Assembly: GCF_014196625.1 (NCBI RefSeq)
Contig: NZ_JACIDZ010000018.1
Coordinates: 1-64,000 of the forward strand
Length of the DNA: 64,000 nt
DNA from: Martelella radicis
Lineage (GTDB): Bacteria > Pseudomonadota > Alphaproteobacteria > Rhizobiales > Rhizobiaceae
Direction of reading: 5' to 3'
The notes under the pieces were generated by a model that saw nothing but the letters and a program-made list of their open reading frames with translations, did no database searches and had not been told where the DNA came from. Position numbers and translations under genes: made by a program. Positions 1-9,832 of this stretch are shown in pieces (within the stretch, counting starts at the first letter, position 1; the number at the start of each line of letters is the position of its first letter).

Positions 1-94
1 CCCGCTCAAAACATGCGAGGGAAGGTTGGAACATGGGTCAATTCTCAATGGAAATATCAGGCCACACCGGGTCAGTTCTCAGTGGCAATCAACA
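1..94. mobile_element. End of an IS21-like element (terminal repeats only)
   Basis: Two direct copies of a GGGTCA(A/G)TTCTCA(A/G)TGG-type repeat lie at 35-59 and 69-93, and the second ends in ...AATCAACA. Such multiple terminal repeats, with a TG...CA outer end, are typical of IS21-family insertion sequences. The body (istA/istB) would lie left of the window; no transposase is visible. I infer that base 94 is the outer right end and that bases 95-212 are host DNA. An isolated end (solo remnant) is the alternative. Confidence 0.55.
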
Positions 95-161
95 CTTTGA
101 TATTGCTGACAGATTAGTTTTGCTTGCGGGGGCAGGATTTGGACACAGTCCTGTCGCCCGA

Positions 162-186
162 AGCCCACACACCGCGCTTGTGGGCT
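162..186 (-). terminator. Hairpin downstream of the first TRAP operon
   Basis: AGCCCACA and TGTGGGCT form a perfect 8-bp stem around a 9-base loop, 27 bases beyond the dctM stop codon on the minus strand. There is no following T run, so it may be an RNA-stabilising or Rho-assisted 3' hairpin rather than an intrinsic terminator. Confidence 0.4.
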
Positions 187-212
187 GACCCGGCTGTCCG
201 GTCCAATGACAT

Positions 213-1514
213 CTAGAAGAGAAGGCCGGGCAGCCAGAGCACCATCTGGGGCCATGCGATCAACAGGCCGACAAAGAAGAGCATCAACACGACAAAGGGG
301 AGCGCGCCCCGGATGACGTCGACGATCGAGCCGCTTTCGCGCACGCCCTGGACGATATAGAGGTTCATGCCGATTGGCGGTGTTATCAGCCCGATCTCCA
401 TCATCAGCACCAGAAAGACGCCGAACCAGACCGGATCGATGCCCATATGCACGATCAACGGAAAGACGACCGGCAATGTGGCAATCATCATCGACAGCGT
501 CTCCATGAAGCAGCCGAGGACGAGATAGAACACCACCAGAAGCAGGATGATTTCGAGCGGCGTCGCCCCGAACTGCGACACAAAGGCCGTCAGCGCCTGC
601 GGAATGCCCAGCATGCCGACCACGAAGTTCAGGAACAGCGCGCCCACCATGATCAGCAGGATCATGGCCGATGTGCGCACGGTCGAGATCATCGCCTGGT
701 GCAAGAGCGCGAAGCTCAGACGCCGCTTCATGATGGCGATGGCAAGCGAGCAGACGACGCCGATTGCAGCGGATTCCGTGGGCGTGGCCCAGCCAAGATA
801 GATACTGCCCATCACCACGATGAAGATGACCAGCGGCGGCAGGATATCCAGAAGATTGGCCAGCTTCTCGCGCAAGGGACGCGGCTCAAGCGCCGGTCCC
901 GCGAGCCGTGGGTTCAGCACGCAAAGGACGATGATCAGCGTCATGAAACAGGCTGTGAGCAGAATGCCGGGTACGAGACCCGCTGCAAACAGCTGACCGA
1001 TGGACGTGTTGGTCATCGATCCGTAGATGATCATGTTGATCGATGGCGGGATCAGAATGCCAAGCGTGGCGCCGGCGGCGATCGTGCCCGTCGTCAGGCG
1101 CTCATCATACTGGCGCTCTTTGAGGATCGGCAGCGCAACGGTGCCAATCGTTGCAGCCGTCGCCACGGACGATCCCGACACGGCAGAAAAGATGGCGCTG
1201 ACGCCGATATTGGAGTGCAACAGCCCGCCCGGCAGTTTTCGCATCCAGTCGGAAAGGCTGCGATAGAGCGCATCCGCAACGCCGGAGCGCACCAGGGTTT
1301 CACCGAGAAAGACGAACAGCGGAATGGCGGTCAGAAGAAAATCGTTTTGGCCGCTCCACATCTGATTGCCGAAGCCCATCAGCGTCGGCCAGCCGAGGAA
1401 AACCAGAGCGCCCAGAAAGGCTGTCGCAAAGAGCGCAACAGCCACCGGCAAGCCGGCCAGCATCAGGCCCAGCATGATCACAAAGCCGATCGCCGCTTCA
1501 CCAACCCCGATCAT
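213..1514 (-). CDS. TRAP transporter large permease (DctM family)
   Basis: This is the large membrane subunit of a tripartite ATP-independent periplasmic (TRAP) transporter, the sodium- or proton-coupled channel that takes substrate from the periplasmic DctP protein. At 433 residues it has the usual length and a dozen hydrophobic segments. The family's serine-rich motif AVSGSSVATAATIG is at 111-124 and the C-terminal half repeats a similar fold. The start ATG overlaps the stop of the small permease gene (ATGA), so the two are translationally coupled. Operon order is dctP-dctQ-dctM on the minus strand. The substrate cannot be read from the permease; the divergent arylmalonate-decarboxylase-like gene suggests a carboxylic acid. 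Confidence 0.93.
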   Translation of the reverse strand: MIGVGEAAIGFVIMLGLMLAGLPVAVALFATAFLGALVFLGWPTLMGFGNQMWSGQNDFLLTAIPLFVFLGETLVRSGVADALYRSLSDWMRKLPGGLLHSNIGVSAIFSAVSGSSVATAATIGTVALPILKERQYDERLTTGTIAAGATLGILIPPSINMIIYGSMTNTSIGQLFAAGLVPGILLTACFMTLIIVLCVLNPRLAGPALEPRPLREKLANLLDILPPLVIFIVVMGSIYLGWATPTESAAIGVVCSLAIAIMKRRLSFALLHQAMISTVRTSAMILLIMVGALFLNFVVGMLGIPQALTAFVSQFGATPLEIILLLVVFYLVLGCFMETLSMMIATLPVVFPLIVHMGIDPVWFGVFLVLMMEIGLITPPIGMNLYIVQGVRESGSIVDVIRGALPFVVLMLFFVGLLIAWPQMVLWLPGLLF

Positions 1515-2113
1515 GATTTTGCCCCCTCCTGATCGCGGTCGCCGGACATGGTCTCTTCCTCAATGATGTCATCAAGGCTCTTGCAGCCATAAAAGGCGTT
1601 CAAACGCGCGCGATCACGCAGCATCAGCCAGCTTGCGTGAAGCGCTACGCATGTCGAGCAAAACGCGAAGAAGGCAAGCCCACAGACCCACACCAGTTGC
1701 GGCCGCCACAAGGGTGTCATCAGCGGCGTTCCGGAAAGCGATTTGTACTCAATGCTTTCCATCATCGCGCCAAATCCCCGCCAGACGAAGAAGATCGCCA
1801 TCAGGGCCACACACCAGCATGCGAAGAGGTTCAGCATCGCCTGGCTATTCGTTCCCACGCGCTCCAGCAGGATCTCGACCCGCGTATGGGCTCGCTCCAG
1901 AAGAGCGAATGAAAACCCGAAAGCCGCCACGACCGCCAGCGTGTAGCCGCCATATTCATCAGCGCCTTGCAGAGAAACATTGAAGAGGTTGCGCAGCAGG
2001 ACCTCCAGCGTGATCATCAGCGATATGCCGAGCACCGCATAACCGGCGATGAGGGCCGCAAGGCGAGCAAAAGGCAAAAGCCGCCGGGCCAGAGGGTTTT
2101 CATTGACGCTCAC
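1511..2113 (-). CDS. TRAP transporter small permease (DctQ family)
   Basis: This 200-residue protein is the small four-helix subunit that stabilises DctM in the inner membrane. Hydrophobic helices are visible near residues 15-40, 55-75, 95-115 and 140-165, with a charged C-terminal tail. I chose the GTG at 2111-2113 because GGAG stands 7 bases upstream and because homology-like hydrophobic sequence begins right after it. A longer reading frame continues upstream to 2464 but runs through the intergenic hairpin and into dctP, so it is not believable. It lies between dctP and dctM and overlaps dctM by 4 bases. Confidence 0.85.
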   Translation of the reverse strand: MSVNENPLARRLLPFARLAALIAGYAVLGISLMITLEVLLRNLFNVSLQGADEYGGYTLAVVAAFGFSFALLERAHTRVEILLERVGTNSQAMLNLFACWCVALMAIFFVWRGFGAMMESIEYKSLSGTPLMTPLWRPQLVWVCGLAFFAFCSTCVALHASWLMLRDRARLNAFYGCKSLDDIIEEETMSGDRDQEGAKS

Positions 2114-2130
2114 GTGAAGGCTCCGAGAAA

Positions 2131-2228
2131 GAGCGTTTCCAGGAAAAGCCGATACCGGTTTTCCGTCCGGAAACGCGCAAGAAATAAAATGGAGCAATTT
2201 CGCATTTCGGAGAAAAGCGGAAACGCTC
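2131..2228. repeat. RIME-like intergenic repeat
   Basis: A 98-base block opens with GAGCGTTTCC and closes with its exact reverse complement GGAAACGCTC. Inside is AGGAAAAGCCGATACCGG followed by TTTTCCGTCCGGAAACGCG, a composition well known from dispersed intergenic elements of Rhizobium, Agrobacterium and Sinorhizobium. It sits between dctP and dctQ, next to a strong hairpin, and may affect the stability of the dctP message. A short relative begins near 36533. Confidence 0.5.
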
Positions 2229-2260
2229 CGGAGGGCTGCAACCCGCGTTGCAGCCCTCCG
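2229..2260 (-). terminator. Strong hairpin between dctP and dctQ
   Basis: A perfect 14-bp stem (CGGAGGGCTGCAAC with its complement, loop CCGC) begins 10 bases after the dctP stop. On the minus strand it is followed by a loosely T-rich stretch. Position and strength fit an attenuator or 3' protective hairpin that lets the binding protein be made in excess of the permeases. Confidence 0.6.
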
Positions 2261-2270
2261 TGTTTGGCAT

Positions 2271-3314
2271 TTATTCGATCGTGATGCCGGCGGCCTTGCC
2301 GGCAGTCGCGTTCCAGGTGTCCGAGCAGCTCGGATCAACGGCGTTGCAGGTTTCCTTCCAGATCGGAAGCACGACCTCGGTCGCCACATCCTTGATGCGC
2401 TGCTGGTCCTCGGCGCTGATCTCAACCAGTTCCATATCGAACTTCTTGTAGGTTTCGCAGCCATCCTGTCCCGTATTGCAGGCGATCGCCTCGCCGTTTG
2501 CCGTCTTGGCCAGGTCCCACATATGATCTTCCAGCGTCTTGAACTGGGCCATCAAGGCATCCTGTTCATCCGGCGACAGGCTCTTCCAGGTATCGAGATT
2601 CATGAAATGGCCCTGCACGGAGCCGGAAACGGAAAGCGGCAGAAGGTAAGAGGTCACTTCGGGCCAGTTGCCGCTATTGGCGGAAATCGGCGAGGTGACG
2701 CCGCATGAGGCCACGCCGCGCTGAAGCGCCGGATAGACTTCCGAGAACTGCAGGGTCACCGGCGTCGCGCCGAAGCTTTCGAGCATCGCCGACATCGACG
2801 GGGTGAAGGAGCGAACCTTGAGGCCCTGAAGGTCATCCAGGCCTTCGATCTTCTCATTGCAGAAGAAAACCTGCGGACCGAACGGCCAGAGGGTCAGCAC
2901 CTTGGCGTTGAACTTCTCCTGGAGCCGCTCATCGAACGGACCACGATAGGCGTCGACCACCTCGTGCAGGGCGTCCATGTCCGTGGCAACGCCCATCAAG
3001 TCGACGCCTTCGAAGAAGGGATCGTCACGCGAGGCCATGCCGATCTGGACGGACATGATGTCGAAGGTTCCGCCGCGCAGCAGCCGCAGGGCATCGGGGG
3101 CTTTGACGCCAACGACATCCATCGGGTTGTAGTTGATGCCGAGATCCACGCCGGACGCCTCGGGCAAGGCTTCAAAGAAGGATCGTTCGATCTCGACCTG
3201 ATTGTTGTTCTGAGAAAAATTCCCGGCAATGCGGAGCGGTGTTTCCGCCATTGCCGAGCCGGAAAGCGCAATAGCGCCAGCGGCCAGGATGGCACGCGAA
3301 AGCATAGAGTGCAT
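2271..3314 (-). CDS. TRAP transporter substrate-binding protein (DctP family)
   Basis: This is the periplasmic solute receptor of the TRAP system. The 347-residue reading has a clear signal peptide (residues 1-22, ending SGSAMA-ET) and then the DctP fold. A KVRSFTPSMSAMLESFGATPV segment in the middle corresponds to the family's conserved 'K(I/V)R...G(A/T)P' substrate-anchoring region. AAGGGGA lies 6-7 bases before the chosen ATG at 3312-3314; the open frame continues to 3461 but without a start signal. Four cysteines near the C-terminal end (NTGQDGCETY, ETCNAVDPSC) are an uncommon extra. Gene order and spacing put it first in the dctPQM operon, divergent from the gene at 3608. Confidence 0.9.
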   Translation of the reverse strand: MHSMLSRAILAAGAIALSGSAMAETPLRIAGNFSQNNNQVEIERSFFEALPEASGVDLGINYNPMDVVGVKAPDALRLLRGGTFDIMSVQIGMASRDDPFFEGVDLMGVATDMDALHEVVDAYRGPFDERLQEKFNAKVLTLWPFGPQVFFCNEKIEGLDDLQGLKVRSFTPSMSAMLESFGATPVTLQFSEVYPALQRGVASCGVTSPISANSGNWPEVTSYLLPLSVSGSVQGHFMNLDTWKSLSPDEQDALMAQFKTLEDHMWDLAKTANGEAIACNTGQDGCETYKKFDMELVEISAEDQQRIKDVATEVVLPIWKETCNAVDPSCSDTWNATAGKAAGITIE

Positions 3315-3487
3315 ATTCAGTCCCCTTTTTTTGCATTCATTTTCACGACTGTGACAAAATCTTTCCGGAATGCCAAGGCCGAATCCACTATCTGGAGCGA
3401 AAAAATTACTCAACGGGAACGCCTGCCCATTATATAGGCTCAATGAGCAAAAACCGCGCAATATAGGGCGCGAAGAAGGTCATGTAT

Positions 3488-3498
3488 TTGTATATACC
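3488..3498. promoter_or_regulatory. Possible GntR operator half-site
   Basis: TTGTATATACC contains the palindrome GTATATAC and shares TTGTATAT with the repeated sites in front of the gntR gene at 10876. It lies between the divergent dctP and 3608 genes, 173 bases before dctP and 110 before the decarboxylase-like gene, where a shared operator for the GntR regulator at 4391 would be expected. It is suggestive only. Confidence 0.3.
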
Positions 3499-3607
3499 GA
3501 ATTTTGATATTGATTTTCGACGCAATCTGCGGATCATGAAGCGCATAAATCAGAAAATGTCGTCCGCAAAAATGAATGCAAAATATCCGCAGAAGAGAAT
3601 TTTTTGA

Positions 3608-4348
3608 ATGCACACAGACACAGCAATCGCACGGCCAGCCATCATTGGCATGCTGACCCCGTCTTCGAACACGGTTGTCGAGCCCTATACAAGCGCACTT
3701 TCCTGGCCGCTTTTTCCCGCTGTCAGCATCCATTTCGGCCGTCTCCGCGTGCGCCGGATCGCGCTTGACGGAGACTCCGACCAGCAATTCGGCCTGGAGC
3801 CCTTTCTTCAGGCGGCCGACCTCTTGATGGATGCAAAGCCCGACATCGTGGCGTGGAACGGTACATCGGCAAGCTGGCTGGGCTTCGATAACGACGAACG
3901 ACTGTGCGACGCCCTGAAGGAGACGTTCGGCGTGCGTTCGACAAGCGCAGTGCTGAGCCTCAACCGTCTTCTGGACAGGTTCAATGTCCGCCGGCTTGGC
4001 CTTGTTTCGCCCTATACCGCAGATGTTCAGGACAAGATCATCGAGAACTACCGCAATATCGGCATCGAGACCGTTGCCGAAGCCCATAGCGACCGGAGCG
4101 ACAATTTCTCCTTTGCCGAGCTTGACGAGGAAACCATTGCGCGGATGTGTCGCGACGTCGCCAAGGCAAAGCCGGACGCGATCATTATCCTGTGCACGAA
4201 CATGCGCGGCCCGATGATCGCCGCAGCGTTGGAGAGCGAACTGGGGATCCCCGTCATGGATTCCGTTGCCTTCACGCTCTGGGGCTGCCTGGACACGATG
4301 GGCATTCCAATGCGACCTCTTGAAAAATTCGGACGAATTTTCGCATGA
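3608..4348 (+). CDS. Arylmalonate decarboxylase-like protein (Asp/Glu racemase superfamily)
   Basis: This 246-residue protein belongs to the aspartate/glutamate racemase superfamily that includes maleate isomerase and arylmalonate decarboxylase (AMDase). The N-terminal TPSSNTVVEP is the superfamily substrate-carboxylate motif. The second active-site cysteine is present in LCTNMRG (Cys196). The first cysteine site is occupied by glycine in AWNGTSAS (Gly85-Thr86-Ser87). Racemases and maleate isomerase need two cysteines, whereas AMDase has Gly-Thr-Ser there and one cysteine, so a decarboxylase or related one-cysteine enzyme is more likely than an isomerase. It is cytoplasmic, read divergently from the TRAP operon and followed by a GntR gene, so it probably acts on the imported acid. 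The exact substrate is unknown. Confidence 0.75.
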   Translation: MHTDTAIARPAIIGMLTPSSNTVVEPYTSALSWPLFPAVSIHFGRLRVRRIALDGDSDQQFGLEPFLQAADLLMDAKPDIVAWNGTSASWLGFDNDERLCDALKETFGVRSTSAVLSLNRLLDRFNVRRLGLVSPYTADVQDKIIENYRNIGIETVAEAHSDRSDNFSFAELDEETIARMCRDVAKAKPDAIIILCTNMRGPMIAAALESELGIPVMDSVAFTLWGCLDTMGIPMRPLEKFGRIFA

Positions 4349-4390
4349 TGGTCAAACCCCATGGTTTGGCGGCAGTTTGAGGGAGTGAGA

Positions 4391-5080
4391 ATGGCAGATA
4401 CCGGCCTATCCGAGGACCAACAGGCGCATCTGCAGCTTTCAGATGGCAGTGCCAGCCTGCACGGCAATCTGGTGGCCCAGATCAGGGCGATCCTGGTGGA
4501 CGGCGAACTCGCTGACGGCACGCGCATCCCGGAAGGCGAGCTCTGCCAGCGCTTCAACGTGTCACGAACACCGCTGCGCGAGGCGCTGAAGGTTCTCGCC
4601 GCCGAAGGCTTTGTCGTGCTGCGCCCCAATCGCGGCGCCATCGTTGCGCCGCTTGATCCGGCCGAGATACCGCCGCTTTTCGAGTTCAAGGGCGCCCTCG
4701 AGCGGCTTATCGGTCTGACCGCCGCCGAGCGGGCGAGCGATACGGAAATCGCCGAACTGGAACAGATACATCTCGCGCTTGACGCCGCCGCCGTTAAGGG
4801 TGACTACAAGCTCTACACGCGGCTGAACTACATGTTCCATCGCAACCTCGCCGCAGCGAGCAAGAACGCCATCCTCACGCAAAACTATGATGTTATCCAG
4901 CAGCGCATATGGCGGTACCGCTTCATCGTGAACGAATACGAAAAGCGCTGCCGGGAGTCCTTTGCCGAGCATGAGCGGATCATCATCGCGCTGAGGGCAC
5001 GAACGCCGCTGGACCTTGCCGAACGCCTGGAATTCCACAACCGGCGAACGGCTGAAGCCATGTCAGCCGCTCTGTGCTGA
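4391..5080 (+). CDS. GntR-family regulator, FCD type
   Basis: This is a DNA-binding regulator with an N-terminal winged helix (about residues 25-85; the motif RTPLREALKVLAAEGFV is characteristic) and a C-terminal all-helical FCD ligand domain that usually binds an organic acid. I chose the ATG at 4391, which has GAGGGAG 4-5 bases upstream and gives 229 residues, rather than the ATG at 4361. The spacing of 42 bases after the decarboxylase-like gene suggests one transcript. Its likely targets are this unit and the divergent TRAP operon. Confidence 0.85.
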   Translation: MADTGLSEDQQAHLQLSDGSASLHGNLVAQIRAILVDGELADGTRIPEGELCQRFNVSRTPLREALKVLAAEGFVVLRPNRGAIVAPLDPAEIPPLFEFKGALERLIGLTAAERASDTEIAELEQIHLALDAAAVKGDYKLYTRLNYMFHRNLAAASKNAILTQNYDVIQQRIWRYRFIVNEYEKRCRESFAEHERIIIALRARTPLDLAERLEFHNRRTAEAMSAALC

Positions 5081-5268
5081 AAGTGCAAGCTCGCAGAAAG
5101 ACCATCGTTCCGGGGCCTGCGTCTTCAGGAAAAGGACGGTCGCGAAGGCCTTGGCCGGCGGTTTCCGGGATACCGGGCTTCCGCGATCCCAACCGCCTCT
5201 TGTGGAAACATGCCGGCCATGGAACGGCATGGACTGACGCCCCCTCGGGAAAAGGGGCAGAATGCAAA

Positions 5269-5512
5269 CGGCCCGCCTGATGGCGGGCCGCAGACTGCCG
5301 ACAAAGCCTGTTGCAGAAGCAATGAGCCTGCTCCCGTTCTCCGTCACCCCGGCCTTGAGCCGGGGTCCAGGGCCACAAAAACACATTTTGCAACAGTGCC
5401 TTAGTTGCGAAGTTTTCGCTATTCGGCCCTGGTTGCCGGCTCAAGGCCGGCATGACGGACGAGGGTAACGCGACCTCTGTCAACACACTGCGGCCCGTCT
5501 GATGGCGGGCCG
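5269..5512. repeat. Nested palindromic repeats in the gntR-kduD intergenic region
   Basis: This intergenic region holds two near-identical hairpins, CGGCCCGCC-TGAT-GGCGGGCCG at 5269-5290 and CGGCCCGTC-TGAT-GGCGGGCCG at 5491-5512. They flank a long inverted repeat with arms at 5341-5374 and 5425-5458. Each arm also folds on itself (CCCGGC..GCCGGG and GCCGGC..GCCGGC), and the outer edge of each arm is CCGTCA. The family resembles dispersed alphaproteobacterial intergenic palindromes. The hairpins can end transcription from both converging units. I see no gene in 5081-5530. Confidence 0.6.
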
Positions 5513-5530
5513 GTATTCGCTTGGTCTTCG

Positions 5531-6316
5531 TTACGGCTGCTTGCCGATATAGGCGAGGATGCCGCCGTCGACGTAAAGCACGTGACCGTTGACAAAGTCC
5601 GAGGCCGCCGAGGCGAGGAAGACGGCCGGGCCCTTCAGGTCCTGCGTCGTGCCCCAGCGGTTTGCCGGCGTCTTGGCCAGGATGAAGGAATTGAAGGGGT
5701 GGCCGGGCTCGCGCAGCGGCGCGGTCTGCGGCGTTTCGATGTAGCCCGGGCCGATGCCGTTGCACTGGATGTTGTAGGAACCGTATTCCGAGGCGATGTT
5801 GCGCGTCAGCATCTTCAGACCGCCCTTGGCGGCGGCATAGGCCGAAACCGTCTCGCGGCCAAGCTCGCTCATCATCGAGCAGATGTTGATGATCTTGCCG
5901 GAGCGGCGTTCCATCATCGACGGCAGGACGGCCTTGGCCATGATGAAGGGCGCCGTCAGGTCGATATCGATGACCTTGCGGAAATCCTTGGCTTCCATCT
6001 CGTGCATCGGCGTGCGGGCGATGATGCCGGCATTGTTGACGAGAATGTCGACCGGGCCGACGTCCTCGGTAATCTGCGCCACCATCTTCTGAACCGAAGG
6101 TTCGTCGGTCACATCGCAGATATAGCCCTTGGCATCGATGCCGGCTTGCCTGTAGGCGGCGACGCCCTTCGTCAGAAAATCTTCATTGATATCGTTGAAG
6201 ACGATCGTCGCACCGGCTTCGGCGAGCGCCGAGGCGATGGAGAAGCCGATGCCGTAGGATGCGCCGGTGACCAGCGCGACCTTGCCTTCAAGCGAGAAAT
6301 TGTCTGCATAACTCAT
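5531..6316 (-). CDS. kduD: Short-chain dehydrogenase of the KduD / gluconate 5-dehydrogenase group
   Basis: This is a 261-residue classical SDR. The cofactor motif TGASYGIG is at 17-24, NNAG at 94-97, and the catalytic Ser147-Tyr160-Lys164 set is intact. NNAGIIARTPMHEM is typical of gluconate 5-dehydrogenase and KduD-like enzymes. Next to kduI the expected reaction is reduction of 2,5-diketo-3-deoxygluconate to 2-keto-3-deoxygluconate with NAD(P)H, the step after KduI in unsaturated-uronate catabolism. It is the last gene of the unit, 55 bases after kduI. A gluconate 5-dehydrogenase assignment is the alternative; the name rests on context. Confidence 0.8.
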   Translation of the reverse strand: MSYADNFSLEGKVALVTGASYGIGFSIASALAEAGATIVFNDINEDFLTKGVAAYRQAGIDAKGYICDVTDEPSVQKMVAQITEDVGPVDILVNNAGIIARTPMHEMEAKDFRKVIDIDLTAPFIMAKAVLPSMMERRSGKIINICSMMSELGRETVSAYAAAKGGLKMLTRNIASEYGSYNIQCNGIGPGYIETPQTAPLREPGHPFNSFILAKTPANRWGTTQDLKGPAVFLASAASDFVNGHVLYVDGGILAYIGKQP

Positions 6317-6371
6317 GGGTCAAATCTTTCTGTTTTTGAGAGACTGTCGGTTTGAGCGGAAATGGCCCTGA

Positions 6372-7214
6372 TCAGCGCAGTTCGTTGATCGGAATGACGT
6401 CCATGTCGTTGAAGGTCTGGTTTTCGCCGCCCATGGCCCAGATGAATGTGTAGTTGGTCGTGCCGCAGCCGGCATGGATGCTCCAGGACGGGCTGATGAC
6501 GGCCTGTTCGTTCTGCACCAGGATGTGGCGGGTCTGCTTGCCTTCACCCATCATGTGGAAGACGGACTGGTCTTCCGGCAGATTGAAATAGGTGTAGATT
6601 TCCATCCGGCGCTCATGGGTATGGGCCGGCATGGTGTTCCACACATTGCCGGGCTCGAGCTGTGTCAGGCCCATGGAGAGCTGGCAGGTTTCCAGGACGT
6701 CCGGATGGATGAACTGGTTGATGACGCGCTTGTTCGATGTCGCGGTATCGCCGAGCGGCACCTTCTTGGCATCGGCCATCTTCAGGAAGGTGGTCTTGCA
6801 GGATTTGTGGGCCGGCGCCGAGACCATGTAGAACTTGGCGGGTTTGGACGCGTCGTTGCTCTTGAAGGTGACCGTCTTGGTGCCGCGGGTGATATAGAGG
6901 CAATCCTGAAAATCGAGATTGAAGACCTCGCCGTCAGCTTCGATCGAGCCGGCGCCGCCAATGTTGAAGATACCGATCTCGCGGCGCTCAAGCACATAAT
7001 TCGTGCCGAACGTGCCCATGCAATCGATCCCCTTGTCCAGCGACACGGCTTCGGAAACCGGCATGCAGCCAAACGTCACCATCCGGTCGATATGCGAGTA
7101 GACCGCGACAACCGTATCAGCGACGTAGAGGTTTTCGATCAGGAATTCATCGCGCACTTCCTCGGTGTTGTAGCGCTGAAAATCCCTCTGGTTTACGGAA
7201 TAGCGAATATCCAT
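6372..7214 (-). CDS. kduI: 5-dehydro-4-deoxy-D-glucuronate isomerase
   Basis: KduI converts 5-keto-4-deoxyuronate, formed from unsaturated uronates released by pectin-, alginate- or glycosaminoglycan-type lyases, to 2,5-diketo-3-deoxygluconate. The 280-residue length matches the family. The zinc ligands of the C-terminal cupin are present: His198 and His200 in PAHTHERRME, Glu205, and His247 in WSIHAGC. The N-terminal MDIRYSVN and the C-terminal MDVIPINELR are strongly family-like. It lies between the yhcH-like gene and the SDR gene. Confidence 0.96.
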   Translation of the reverse strand: MDIRYSVNQRDFQRYNTEEVRDEFLIENLYVADTVVAVYSHIDRMVTFGCMPVSEAVSLDKGIDCMGTFGTNYVLERREIGIFNIGGAGSIEADGEVFNLDFQDCLYITRGTKTVTFKSNDASKPAKFYMVSAPAHKSCKTTFLKMADAKKVPLGDTATSNKRVINQFIHPDVLETCQLSMGLTQLEPGNVWNTMPAHTHERRMEIYTYFNLPEDQSVFHMMGEGKQTRHILVQNEQAVISPSWSIHAGCGTTNYTFIWAMGGENQTFNDMDVIPINELR

Positions 7215-7301
7215 GGTTCTTTCTCCTTGTTCTTGCCGAAGCGGGCGGATGCAGCACGCTGCAGCCCTTGCTTCCTGAAATCGGTTTGTAAATCTGCGAG
7301 C

Positions 7302-9255
<1,954 letters not shown>

Positions 9256-9762
9256 TTACTTGGCCTCCCCTTCCGAGCTGACCGGGCGGAGCAGCTGCAG
9301 GATGTCATTCCAGATGTTGTACAGGCAGTAATAGGCCGAGAAGGCGCCGCAGATCGGCAAGGCCATGTAGATCTGGCCGGTCCTCAGGAACGGGATTGCC
9401 GCATTCGTCTGACGCATCGTGCGGTCAACGGCATCCAGCCCGCCAATCAGCAGAATGGCGACGACGAACAGAAGGATCAGGACATCCGCCGAAAGCTGGA
9501 ACATGCCCTTCAGGCGCTTGGAGGAAAAAGCGTCCACGAAGATCCCGATGTTCATATGGCCTTTTTCGCCAAACAGCAGGGCGGCGCCCAAAAGAACCAG
9601 CCAGACAAACATGATCTTGGCCAGCTCTTCCGTCAGAGCGCCGGCGCCGTTGAACACATAACGGTTCACCACCTGCCAGGTGACGACAACCGTCAGGAGG
9701 CCACACAATGTAATGCAGATCGTTGCCAGAAACCGATCGACCCAAAGCTTGATCGTATGCAT
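9256..9762 (-). CDS. TRAP transporter small permease (DctQ family)
   Basis: A 168-residue four-helix membrane protein of the DctQ type. The hallmark VVNRYVFNGAGALTEELAKIMFVWLVLLGAA is visible near residues 27-58. The ATG at 9760-9762 is preferred (GAGAAAG upstream) to the one at 9783, which has no ribosome-binding sequence. It is followed immediately by dctM. Confidence 0.85.
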   Translation of the reverse strand: MHTIKLWVDRFLATICITLCGLLTVVVTWQVVNRYVFNGAGALTEELAKIMFVWLVLLGAALLFGEKGHMNIGIFVDAFSSKRLKGMFQLSADVLILLFVVAILLIGGLDAVDRTMRQTNAAIPFLRTGQIYMALPICGAFSAYYCLYNIWNDILQLLRPVSSEGEAK

Positions 9763-9789
9763 AGCAGTTTCTTTCTCATCCAAGCTGGC

Positions 9790-9804
9790 CCCGGCTTAGC
9801 CGGG
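9790..9804 (-). terminator. Hairpin between dctP and dctQ of the second TRAP system
   Basis: CCCGGC-TTA-GCCGGG lies 28 bases after the dctP stop, in the same place as the larger hairpin of the first TRAP operon. It probably stabilises the 3' end of the binding-protein message. Confidence 0.45.
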
Positions 9805-9832
9805 ACCAGACCAGGTCATTTGGTGTTGGGGA

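Noticed and set aside
1511-2464. A 317-residue reading of the first dctQ gene
   Set aside because: The N-terminal 117 residues would run through the intergenic RIME-like element and hairpin and into dctP, and show no similarity; the GTG at 2113 has a proper GGAG.
3608-4348. Assignment as maleate isomerase
   Set aside because: The first catalytic cysteine is replaced by glycine (AWNGTS), so the two-cysteine isomerase mechanism would not work.
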